Origin: Tectiglobus sp963922535
GTDB lineage: Bacteria; Pseudomonadota; Alphaproteobacteria; Rhizobiales; Hyphomicrobiaceae
Reading direction: 5' to 3'
NCBI GenBank assembly: GCA_963922535.1
Contig: CAWUIN010000128.1
Location: 1 to 7,143 of the forward strand
DNA length: 7,143 nucleotides
In this document: in pieces, positions 1 to 6,458 of the stretch
Layout: the number at the start of each line of letters is the position of its first letter
How positions within the stretch are numbered: the first letter of the stretch is position 1
Program-made: the position numbers and the translations under genes
The notes under the pieces: model-generated
Seen by the model: the letters and a program-made list of their open reading frames with translations, nothing else
The model's database searches: none
What the model was told of the DNA's origin: nothing

Positions 1-539
1 CCGCCCACCCCCGCCCCCTTTTTTCTTTCCGCACCCTTTGGAGCCCCAGCGCTATTCTCCGGAGTGACCTGAGTACCCACGTCCGCTCTCCCGCGCAACG
101 CAGCAGCCTTTTTTCTTGCCGGAGCCTTCGGGGCGGCAGCTTTATTGCCCTCAGCTTTCTTCGTACGACCGGCCGCAGGCTTGGCTGGGGTGGCAGCTTT
201 TTTCCTTGCAGGAGCCTTTGGAGCAGCAATCTTATTGGTGTCAGTCTCCCCTACGCCAGCCGCTGAAGCAGAACTTTTCTTCACCGCAGAACTCTTGACG
301 GCTTTTGCTGCCGCCTTTGGCGCAACGTTTTTCCGCAGCGACTTTTTTTCAGCCTCATCAGATGTGGCAACTACTTTTGCTGCTTTTGCTTGCTTAGAAA
401 GTTTTGCAGCGGCCTTGCTTGTTACCGCAGTCTTTCGTGTCGTTGCCTTTACGCTCTTGCGAGCTGTTGTTTTTTGAGCAACCGTTTTCTTCGCAGTGTT
501 TTTTTGAACCGGTTTTTTTGATTGTACAGTTACAGACAT
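1..539 (-). CDS. Lysine/alanine-rich histone H1-like protein (partial, runs off left edge)
   Basis: On the minus strand, an ATG at 539-537 opens a frame that stays open to position 1, giving about 179 residues with no stop. A strong Shine-Dalgarno (GGAGAT, 551-546) precedes the start. The visible protein is extremely basic, with 36 Lys and 9 Arg, the rest mostly Ala, Thr, Ser, Val and Pro. It has no Phe, Tyr, Trp, His or Cys. The composition and the KKAA/APKAPARKK motifs resemble bacterial histone H1-like proteins (Bordetella BpH1, chlamydial Hc2) and the KPAA-type tails of AlgP and PhaF. Those families bind DNA or RNA non-specifically through disordered basic tails, so a nucleoid-associated or RNA-binding role is an inference here. 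No folded domain or signal peptide is visible; a domain could lie beyond the edge. The C-terminal third contains a 30-residue repeat. A phasin-like or AlgP-like tail is the main alternative. Confidence 0.8.
   Translation of the reverse strand, partial: MSVTVQSKKPVQKNTAKKTVAQKTTARKSVKATTRKTAVTSKAAAKLSKQAKAAKVVATSDEAEKKSLRKNVAPKAAAKAVKSSAVKKSSASAAGVGETDTNKIAAPKAPARKKAATPAKPAAGRTKKAEGNKAAAPKAPARKKAAALRGRADVGTQVTPENSAGAPKGAERKKGAGVG
11..236. repeat. In-frame 90-bp tandem repeat inside the H1-like gene
   Basis: Three copies of a 46-bp core lie at 11-56, 101-146 and 191-236, exactly 90 bp apart. By eye the two right-hand copies match at 35 of 46 bases, and the two left-hand copies at 34 of 46. The 44-bp stretches between cores are much less alike. 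On the minus strand the period is exactly 30 codons, and each core encodes a version of N-K-x-A-A-P-K-A-P-A-R-K-K-A-A. The leftmost copy is degenerate (APKGAERKKGA). Because the unit keeps the reading frame, gain or loss of copies would change the length of the basic tail without a frameshift. Further copies may lie to the left of the window. Confidence 0.8.
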
Positions 540-922
540 GTTGTTATCTCCATAAATTATGTGATTGATTCGGATGAAAAAATCATGCGCGAATTCGAAT
601 AATTTGTTTATATAAAAAAATATTTAACATGATAAAAAACATAAAATCCTGAAAACTGTTGCAACAATGACTCAAAAATTAATCCTTCTAAGCCTTACCA
701 GACTGCCGCATTTAAAACGTGCAACGTTATTCTTTCGAAATATGGCTTTGCAATTAAAAGATATTTTTGCTGCGCACCTCAAATGGAGCGGACAAGGCAT
801 TGGCATTTGGCAGACACAGTGCGACAGTTCACAGGCTGCAACATCGCATAACGGGCAAGTAGAAAATACTGTCACAGCGAGTTAAGTTACCAGTCAAGGA
901 AAACGGTTTAGCCGATATTGAT
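540..922. other. Divergent intergenic region between the H1-like gene and zapE
   Basis: This 383-bp stretch must hold the promoters of both flanking genes. Roughly 541-660 is strikingly AT-rich with A and T runs (for example 609-621), as expected near promoters, but I cannot pick a -35/-10 pair with confidence. It contains a palindrome CGAATTCG (590-597), a perfect 10-bp palindrome TGTTGCAACA (657-666), and two GANTC sequences (567-571, 669-673), which are the CcrM methylation target if the host is an alphaproteobacterium. The part from 667 to 885 can be read in two overlapping opposite frames of about 70 codons. Neither has a Shine-Dalgarno or a recognisable product, so I treat it as non-coding. 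Confidence 0.5.
546..551 (-). promoter_or_regulatory. Shine-Dalgarno of the H1-like gene
   Basis: On the minus strand GGAGAT stands about 6-8 nt before the ATG at 539. It fixes the start of the basic protein and argues that this open frame is a real gene. Confidence 0.7.
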
Positions 923-2041
923 ATGACCTATGATTTATTGAAAATGTACGATGCCCGTATCGCCGCAGGAGAATTGCAAAGTGATGCAGCTCAAAGGATG
1001 ACGGCTGAGCGGTTCAATTTGCTCATCACTGAATTAGAAAACTGGCGCAAGACGCAGGCAGGCCTCAAACGATTGTTTCGCGCAAGCCAGCCACCTCCAA
1101 AGGGCCTTTATATTCATGGCAGCGTTGGCCGCGGCAAGACAATGCTGATGGACATGTTCCATGATGCAGTACAATTCAAACACAAACGGCGGCTACACTT
1201 TCATGAATTTATGGCTGATGTGCATGAGCGAATCGGGCAAGCACGCAAGATCATCGACGGCGATCCCATACCGCATGTTGCACAAGCGCTTGCAACGCAG
1301 GCAAAGCTGCTGTGCTTCGATGAACTGCACGTCACAGACATTGCCGACGCCATGATCCTCGGGCGTCTTTTCAAGGCGTTGTTCGAGAGCAATGTGGTCA
1401 TGGTTGCAACATCGAATGCGCAACCGCATGAGCTTTACAGGAATGGTCTTAACCGCCAGCTCTTTCTACCGTTTATCGATCTCATTGCTCATTACATGGA
1501 AGTCCTGGAATTGGATTCCGTTAAAGATTTCCGCATGGAGAAATTATCCGGCCGCCGCCTCTACTTCTCGCCCATAGATGATGAAGCGGGCGCTGGAATG
1601 GACACCCTATGGTCTGAGATGACAAATGGCGCCCCTTTTAAGGCGTGTGTTCTGGAAGTGAAGGGGCGTAATGTTGATGTTCCACGCGCGACGATGGGAG
1701 TTGCACGGTTCAATTTTGCAGATCTCTGCGCCAAACCGCTTGGCGCGCTCGATTACCTGGCCATTGCGCGCACATTTCACACGGTCATGATCGATGGTAT
1801 TCCCATTCTTACTCCCGCGCGTAGAAATGAGGCGCGGCGCTTTATTAATTTGATCGACACGCTTTATGACAATCATATCTGCCTTGTAGTCTCGGCGGCA
1901 GCGGAGCCTGATTCTATTTATCCTGCCGGCGATGGCGCCGATCTGTTTCAGCGCACCGCGTCACGCCTGATCGAAATGCGCAGTGAAGAGTATCTCAATG
2001 CCCGGTCTGAAAGACATTTGGTCGATTCCGATCAGGATTAG
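923..2041 (+). CDS. zapE: Cell division protein ZapE (AFG1-like P-loop ATPase)
   Basis: ZapE/AFG1 family AAA+-type ATPase of 372 residues, about the length of E. coli ZapE. In E. coli ZapE is a cytoplasmic ATPase that joins the division ring late and affects FtsZ bundling; the mitochondrial relative is AFG1/LACE1. The sequence shows a Walker A motif GSVGRGKT (residues 66-73), a Walker B segment LLCFDELHVTDIADA with Asp133-Glu134, a sensor-1-like ATSN (162-165), and the family segment NGLNRQLFLPFID (174-186) with candidate arginine-finger residues. A late RRFINLIDTLYD segment (305-316) is also typical. The ATG at 923 is chosen because MTYDLLKMYDARIAAGEL fits family N-termini. However, no Shine-Dalgarno lies at normal distance; the nearest purine run (AAGGAAAA, 896-903) is about 20 nt away. 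The gene stands alone, with panC convergent 34 bp downstream. Function by homology; not essential for growth in E. coli. Confidence 0.95.
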   Translation: MTYDLLKMYDARIAAGELQSDAAQRMTAERFNLLITELENWRKTQAGLKRLFRASQPPPKGLYIHGSVGRGKTMLMDMFHDAVQFKHKRRLHFHEFMADVHERIGQARKIIDGDPIPHVAQALATQAKLLCFDELHVTDIADAMILGRLFKALFESNVVMVATSNAQPHELYRNGLNRQLFLPFIDLIAHYMEVLELDSVKDFRMEKLSGRRLYFSPIDDEAGAGMDTLWSEMTNGAPFKACVLEVKGRNVDVPRATMGVARFNFADLCAKPLGALDYLAIARTFHTVMIDGIPILTPARRNEARRFINLIDTLYDNHICLVVSAAAEPDSIYPAGDGADLFQRTASRLIEMRSEEYLNARSERHLVDSDQD

Positions 2042-2075
2042 CCCGGGGCTCGCTCCAAATCAATATCAACGGCCC

Positions 2076-2936
2076 CTAACAAGGAATATTGTCGATAAGT
2101 CTGGTTCGGCCGAGCCATCCTGCGGCCAGCAAACGGCATGGCATGCCTGAAGAATTGGTCACAGGCTGCAACGTTTCGGCATCGCGTATTGCAACGTAAT
2201 CGACGGCGTTAAAACCGGCCTGCTCAAGTGCTTTAACCGCGGCTTTACAAACCTCGTGCGCAGACCTGCCAAAATGAAAAGAACGCGCCGCATCCTGAAG
2301 AATACAGTGCAGCGATGGCGCGATTGCACGCTCCTTATCCGAGAGGTAGGCGTTACGCGAACTCATGGCGAGGCCATCGGTTTCGCGCACGGTTCCACAT
2401 GCTGCAATATCGAGGGGCAGGTTCAGATCGCGCACCATCTGACGCACGACGCACAATTGCTGGTAGTCCTTTTCACCGAATAGCGCGATATCTGGCTGCA
2501 CTTGCGCGAACAGTTTGCAGCACACCGTCGCCACGCCGGCGAAGAAATGCGGGCGGAAATCCGTTTCAAGACCAACCGCCGCACCTTGAAGGGCAATCGT
2601 GGTTGCAAATCCGCCCGGATACATCACCTCTGCAGATGGCGCCCAGACCAGATCGCAATCAACTGAGGCCAACTTCTCAAGGTCGGCATCGAATGTGCGC
2701 GGATACATGCCAAAATCTTCATCGAGCGCAAACTGGGCCGGGTTCACAAAAATCGATGTCACTACACGGTCGCACCTTGTTTTAGCAGTACGCACGAGCG
2801 ACAGGTGGCCTTCATGCAGAGAGCCCATCGTCGGGACCAGCGCGACTGTCTGGCCGGATTGGCGCCACTGGCGAACCTCGGCCCGCAACTCAGGCAACGC
2901 CGAAATAAAACTTGCTTTAGAATTTTCCTCGGCCAC
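2076..2936 (-). CDS. panC: Pantothenate synthetase PanC
   Basis: Pantothenate synthetase (pantoate--beta-alanine ligase) joins D-pantoate and beta-alanine using ATP, via a pantoyl-adenylate, in the cytoplasmic route to coenzyme A. Numbered from the GTG at 2936 (286 residues, the usual family size), it has the HIGH-type nucleotide motif PTMGSLHEGHL (35-45, with His41 and His44), SIFVNPAQF (61-69), FGEKDYQQL (153-161) and RETDGLAMSSRN (184-195). The C-terminus ends in the usual RTRLIDN. The start is uncertain: there is no in-frame ATG before the HIGH motif, and a TTG at 2993 would add 19 residues that do not look like the family. Neither start has a clear Shine-Dalgarno. One oddity is RPHFFAGV (130-137), where most PanC proteins have RP-G/T-HF-x-GV. 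The gene is convergent with zapE and divergent from putA, and panB is not within the window. Confidence 0.95.
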   Translation of the reverse strand: MAEENSKASFISALPELRAEVRQWRQSGQTVALVPTMGSLHEGHLSLVRTAKTRCDRVVTSIFVNPAQFALDEDFGMYPRTFDADLEKLASVDCDLVWAPSAEVMYPGGFATTIALQGAAVGLETDFRPHFFAGVATVCCKLFAQVQPDIALFGEKDYQQLCVVRQMVRDLNLPLDIAACGTVRETDGLAMSSRNAYLSDKERAIAPSLHCILQDAARSFHFGRSAHEVCKAAVKALEQAGFNAVDYVAIRDAETLQPVTNSSGMPCRLLAAGWLGRTRLIDNIPC

Positions 2937-3038
2937 GTGAAAATCATACCCGTTATTCTGAAGTTGACGAAAGAAATTTGGTATTGCTATCAAAGCAATA
3001 TGTTAGCATGAAAGATCATAATTTCTTTAAGAGCAATT

Positions 3039-3067
3039 TTGAATTGTAAAGCATGCCCTGTTACATC
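3039..3067 (+). promoter_or_regulatory. Possible sigma70-type promoter for putA
   Basis: TTGAAT (3039-3044) and TACATC (3062-3067) are separated by exactly 17 bp, each matching four of six consensus positions, about 145 bp before the putA start. The -35 overlaps the CAATT-N3-AATTG inverted repeat, a position where a regulator could control access. This is pattern reading only and a chance match is quite possible. Confidence 0.25.
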
Positions 3068-3198
3068 TTGTCGACCGCACTCAGACTTCGGCATCTGGAT
3101 TTGGCTCTGTCCCGGTTAAAACGCTAAAAGTTTCGCGTGGATTTCACTGGCCAGCCACAATGATCTACCGATACTGTGAAAGCAAACTGCAATTTTTT

Positions 3199-3203
3199 GG
3201 AGA
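3199..3203 (+). promoter_or_regulatory. putA: Shine-Dalgarno that decides the putA start
   Basis: GGAGA ends 7 nt before the ATG at 3211 and follows a T run. An in-frame ATG at 3160 has no such signal and would add 17 residues unlike the family, so 3211 is the better start. Confidence 0.75.
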
Positions 3204-3210
3204 ATGCGAT

Positions 3211-6200
3211 ATGGCCACGCTTGTTCCGGTGAGCGATGCTTCCCAAGCTACCTCTGGCCTGCCGCCGCGGGGCGAACTTGACCGCTACCATCTCGCCGAT
3301 GAAAACCGCCTTGTCAGCGGTCTTGCAGAACGCGCCATTTACACCGCCGATGAGCGCATCAAGATAGACCAGCTGGCACGCCGGCTGGTGCAAGGCTCGC
3401 GCGATAGTGGCAGCCAGCAAGCTGGCATAGATGCTTTCATGAAAGAATACGGCTTTTCTAATGAAGAGGGGATCATTCTTTTATGCTTGGCCGAAGCCCT
3501 TCTGCGCATCCCCGATGCTGAAACAGCCGACGCCTTAATTGCCGACAAGATCGGCGGCGGAACCTGGGAACGCCATATGGGGCATTCGGATTCTCTCATG
3601 GTCAACGCCTCGACCTGGGGCCTTATGCTGTCCGGCCGCGTTATCAAGCTGACCGAGCCGGATGAAGGCTTTAACGTTGCAAATCTGCTGAACCGCATGG
3701 TTAAAAGCGCCGGTGAACCGGTAATCCGCAATGCGCTTCGCAGCGCCATGCGCGTCTTGGGCGACCAGTTCGTGCTGGGCCGTACGATCGAAGAAGCGCT
3801 CCGCCGGGCTGCGCCGTTAGAAGCAAAAGGATATCGCTATTCTTACGATATGCTTGGAGAAGCAGCGCGCACCGAAGCCGACGCAGAACGCTACTTCGAC
3901 CGCTACATGAGCGCGCTTAGAGCCGTTGGCAAAGCGGCCGGTAAATTAAACAGCCAATATAAGGATGCGATCTTCGCCCGCCCCAGCCTGTCTGTCAAAC
4001 TTTCTGCAATCCATCCACGCTTTGAGCCCGGCAAAGACAAACAGCTTGAAGCCGAATTGCTCCCCAGACTAAAGCAGCTGGCCTTTGAGGCGCGTGCACT
4101 GAACATTGGCCTGACCATCGATGCGGAAGAACAGAGCCGCCTTGAGATAACACTCGATATGTTTGGTGCCTTGGCTTTACATCCTGAGCTTGCTGGATGG
4201 GACGGAGTAGGCATTGCCGTGCAGGCCTATAGCAAACGCGCAATCCCAACGCTCAGGTGGCTGCGACTGCTGGCGCAGAAAAGCGCGCGCCGCATTCCAG
4301 TCCGCCTGGTCAAAGGGGCTTACTGGGACAGTGAGATCAAGTGGGCGCAGGAACAGGGGCTGCCAGACTATCCTGTGTTTACACGCAAGCTGCATACAGA
4401 CGTTTCATATCTGGCATGCGTACGCCTTTTAAATTCCGACCCCGATATCTTTTATCCTCAATTTGCAACTCATAATGCCCACACCGTTGCAAGCGTTGCG
4501 ATTGCCGGAAATAATAAGGTCTTTGAATTCCAGCGCCTGCATGGCATGGGCGAAAATCTCTATAACCAGATCCTTGGCGATGAAAGCATACACCAAAGTT
4601 GCCGGATTTACGCCCCGGTCGGTGGCCATAAGGATCTGCTCGCATATCTTGTACGCCGCCTTTTGGAGAATGGCGCCAACACCTCTTTTGTTAACCGCCT
4701 GAGCAACGATGCACTTGCGATCGAGGATATCGTTGCCGATCCGGTTCAGTTGATCGAACAAGAGCGTGAGAATGTCGGTAAACTTTCACGGCCGGCAATC
4801 CCAAGGCCGCCCGAACTTTTTGGCCGCGCGCGCCGCAACAGCCTCGGCCTGGCCTTGAGTGAGCGCTCTGTGCGTAATGAAATCCTGGCGGCTATGGGCG
4901 AGGCGCTGCGTGAAGGCTTTGCTGCCGCACCGCTTGTTAATGGCAGCTCACAAAAGGCCGGCGAAGAGGGAATATTTGCACTTTGCCCGCATGACAGGCG
5001 GCAAAGAATCGGAAAAGTTGTAACAGCAGATAATGCTGCGTGCGACACGGCAGTGGCATCGGCCACCAACGCCGCTGAAAGCTGGAACCGCCTGGGCGGC
5101 GAAGCCCGCGCTGAACTGTTAGAAAAAGTTGCCAATCTCTACGAACATAACCGGGCCCGCTTGATGGCGGTTATTGTCCGCGAAGCGGGAAAGACACTCG
5201 ATAACGCACTCGGCGATGTCCGCGAAGCTGTTGACTTCCTGCGCTATTACGCCAGGGAGGCACGGCGCCTTTTTGCCGGGCCCACACGCCTGCCAGGCCC
5301 GACGGGGGAGGTCAACGAGTTGCGCCTGCACGGCCAGGGACCTTTTGTGTGTATCTCACCGTGGAATTTTCCACTCGCTATTTTTACCGGCCAGATCGCA
5401 GGCGCTCTGGCGGCTGGCAATCCTGTTCTGGCCAAGCCCGCCGAACAGACCCCACTGACGGCTTACGCCGCCATCAAGCTGTTCCACGAAGCTGGCGTGC
5501 CAGCAGATGCGCTCCACCTGTTGCCGGGCAACGGTATGGTTGGGGCCAGGCTCATCAATGACGAGCGTGTCCGCGGTGTGGCTTTTACCGGCTCAAACGC
5601 AACCGCATCGCATATCCAGAAAGCGCTGGCCGCGCGCCAAACCGGGATTGTGCCGTTTATTGCAGAGACCGGCGGCATTAATGCCATGATCGTGGATTCT
5701 TCCGCCTTGCCCGAACAGGTCACGCGGGATGTCGTGCACTCTGCGTTCGATTCTGCCGGCCAGCGCTGTTCTGCCACCAGGGTTGTTTTTATCCAGGACG
5801 ATGTTGCAGACTCGATGATCGACATGATCGCTGGGGCAACGGACTTGCTCGCGATTGGTGACCCAATCGATTACGGAACCGATGTCGGCCCGGTCATCGA
5901 CGAAGCTGCCAAAGACAGGCTTGAAGCGCACAAGGCTCGCATGCTTAAAAATGCGAAGCAGATTATCGATTGCCAGTTGCCGCATGAATGCGCGCCAGGC
6001 ACCTATGTGTCGCCGGCGATCTTTGAAATTGAGGCTATGTCGGACCTCGATGGCGAGGTGTTCGGTCCCATTCTGCACGTCGTCCGTTACAGCCAGAGCC
6101 ATCTCGATGCGGTTTGCGATGCGATTAATAAGGCAGGCTATGGCCTGACACTTGGCGTGCACACAAGGATTGAGCGCACGGCACGCCAGATTGCAGAGCG

Positions 6201-6408
6201 CGTCAAGGTCGGCAACATTTATATAAACCGCAATCAAATCGGCGCTGTTGTCGGCGTCCAGCCGTTCGGCGGCCGCGGCCTTTCCGGCACCGGACCAAAA
6301 GCCGGCGGCCCGAACTACCTGATGCGCTTTGCCACCGAACGCGTCGTTACAACCGACATCACGGCCACCGGCGGCAATATTCAGCTCCTCAATTTAGCCG
6401 AGGAGTAG
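3211..6408 (+). CDS. putA: Bifunctional proline dehydrogenase / P5C dehydrogenase PutA
   Basis: PutA oxidises L-proline to glutamate in two steps: an FAD-dependent proline dehydrogenase passing electrons to the quinone pool, then an NAD-dependent delta-1-pyrroline-5-carboxylate dehydrogenase. The protein has 1065 residues from 3211. After an N-terminal helical region (about 1-190), the proline dehydrogenase barrel shows SVKLSAIHPRFE (261-272), RLVKGAYWD (365-373), FATHNAHT (418-425), HGMGEN (444-449) and YLVRRLLENGANTSF (479-493), whose paired Arg482-Arg483 correspond to the proline-carboxylate-binding arginines of E. coli PutA. The aldehyde dehydrogenase half shows SPWNFPLAIFTGQ (716-728), LAKPAEQTPL (740-749), ETGGINAMIVDSSAL (819-833), SAGQRCSATR with catalytic Cys853, EVFGP (949-953) and QPFGGRGLSGTGPKAGGP (1017-1034). 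No ribbon-helix-helix DNA-binding domain precedes the barrel and no extra C-terminal domain follows, so it is a short, type-A-like PutA probably without repressor function. All key motifs are intact. A VWA gene follows after 50 bp. Confidence 0.97.
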   Translation: MATLVPVSDASQATSGLPPRGELDRYHLADENRLVSGLAERAIYTADERIKIDQLARRLVQGSRDSGSQQAGIDAFMKEYGFSNEEGIILLCLAEALLRIPDAETADALIADKIGGGTWERHMGHSDSLMVNASTWGLMLSGRVIKLTEPDEGFNVANLLNRMVKSAGEPVIRNALRSAMRVLGDQFVLGRTIEEALRRAAPLEAKGYRYSYDMLGEAARTEADAERYFDRYMSALRAVGKAAGKLNSQYKDAIFARPSLSVKLSAIHPRFEPGKDKQLEAELLPRLKQLAFEARALNIGLTIDAEEQSRLEITLDMFGALALHPELAGWDGVGIAVQAYSKRAIPTLRWLRLLAQKSARRIPVRLVKGAYWDSEIKWAQEQGLPDYPVFTRKLHTDVSYLACVRLLNSDPDIFYPQFATHNAHTVASVAIAGNNKVFEFQRLHGMGENLYNQILGDESIHQSCRIYAPVGGHKDLLAYLVRRLLENGANTSFVNRLSNDALAIEDIVADPVQLIEQERENVGKLSRPAIPRPPELFGRARRNSLGLALSERSVRNEILAAMGEALREGFAAAPLVNGSSQKAGEEGIFALCPHDRRQRIGKVVTADNAACDTAVASATNAAESWNRLGGEARAELLEKVANLYEHNRARLMAVIVREAGKTLDNALGDVREAVDFLRYYAREARRLFAGPTRLPGPTGEVNELRLHGQGPFVCISPWNFPLAIFTGQIAGALAAGNPVLAKPAEQTPLTAYAAIKLFHEAGVPADALHLLPGNGMVGARLINDERVRGVAFTGSNATASHIQKALAARQTGIVPFIAETGGINAMIVDSSALPEQVTRDVVHSAFDSAGQRCSATRVVFIQDDVADSMIDMIAGATDLLAIGDPIDYGTDVGPVIDEAAKDRLEAHKARMLKNAKQIIDCQLPHECAPGTYVSPAIFEIEAMSDLDGEVFGPILHVVRYSQSHLDAVCDAINKAGYGLTLGVHTRIERTARQIAERVKVGNIYINRNQIGAVVGVQPFGGRGLSGTGPKAGGPNYLMRFATERVVTTDITATGGNIQLLNLAEE

Positions 6409-6458
6409 ACATATTATTGTTTATAAGACAAGTATGGCGCGAGAACAGGCTGAGCGGT

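Larger units (their letters stand above)
2937..3210. promoter_or_regulatory. Divergent panC/putA control region
   Basis: This is about 274 bp if panC starts at the GTG (217 bp if at the TTG at 2993). It must hold the promoters of panC (minus) and putA (plus). It contains two clear inverted repeats: TATTGC-N7-GCAATA (2982-3000) and CAATT-TTG-AATTG (3034-3046). The second overlaps a possible promoter. An 8-bp palindrome CTGGCCAG lies at 3147-3154 in the probable putA leader. In other proteobacteria putA is controlled by PutA itself through a ribbon-helix-helix domain, or by an Lrp-family regulator such as PutR. This PutA lacks the former and no regulator gene is adjacent, so a separately encoded regulator may act here (inference). 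Confidence 0.45.

Noticed and set aside
145..477. A plus-strand Ala/Phe-rich open frame of 110 codons that could look like a membrane protein
   Set aside because: It is the antisense of the H1-like gene: Lys codons (AAG/AAA) read backwards give Phe/Leu codons. The minus strand has the Shine-Dalgarno and the family-like composition.
829..842. A 14-bp sequence (TCACAGGCTGCAAC) also present at 2159-2172 within panC
   Set aside because: One exact 14-bp match is not surprising in a 7-kb window, the second copy encodes conserved PanC sequence, and the flanks do not match.
672..875. A 67-codon minus-strand open frame encoding nine cysteines, resembling a metal-binding peptide
   Set aside because: It begins with GTG without a ribosome-binding site, its cysteine spacing fits no motif I recognise, and the cysteines come from TGC/TGT codons in a mixed-composition intergenic stretch.
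667..885. A 72-codon plus-strand open frame starting ATG in the intergenic region before zapE
   Set aside because: There is no Shine-Dalgarno, no recognisable product, and a similar-length open frame runs on the opposite strand. Nothing favours coding over chance.
2045..2076. Inverted repeat GGGGCT ... GGCCCC between the convergent ends of zapE and panC, as a bidirectional terminator
   Set aside because: The stem is only about 5-6 bp with a 20-nt loop and no T-run follows on either strand, so intrinsic termination is not supported.
3147..3154. Palindrome CTGGCCAG in the putA leader as an operator
   Set aside because: An 8-bp palindrome is common by chance and nothing else around it suggests a binding site.
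5593..6237. A long (214-codon) minus-strand open frame opposite putA
   Set aside because: It lies wholly inside the conserved P5C dehydrogenase domain. Its content is the expected antisense shadow of a GC-rich coding frame, with no recognisable domain.
6385..6405. Hairpin CTCCTC-N9-GAGGAG over the putA stop codon as a terminator
   Set aside because: The 6-bp stem lies inside the coding end and is followed by mixed AT sequence rather than a T-run. It could at most be a weak pause or stability element.
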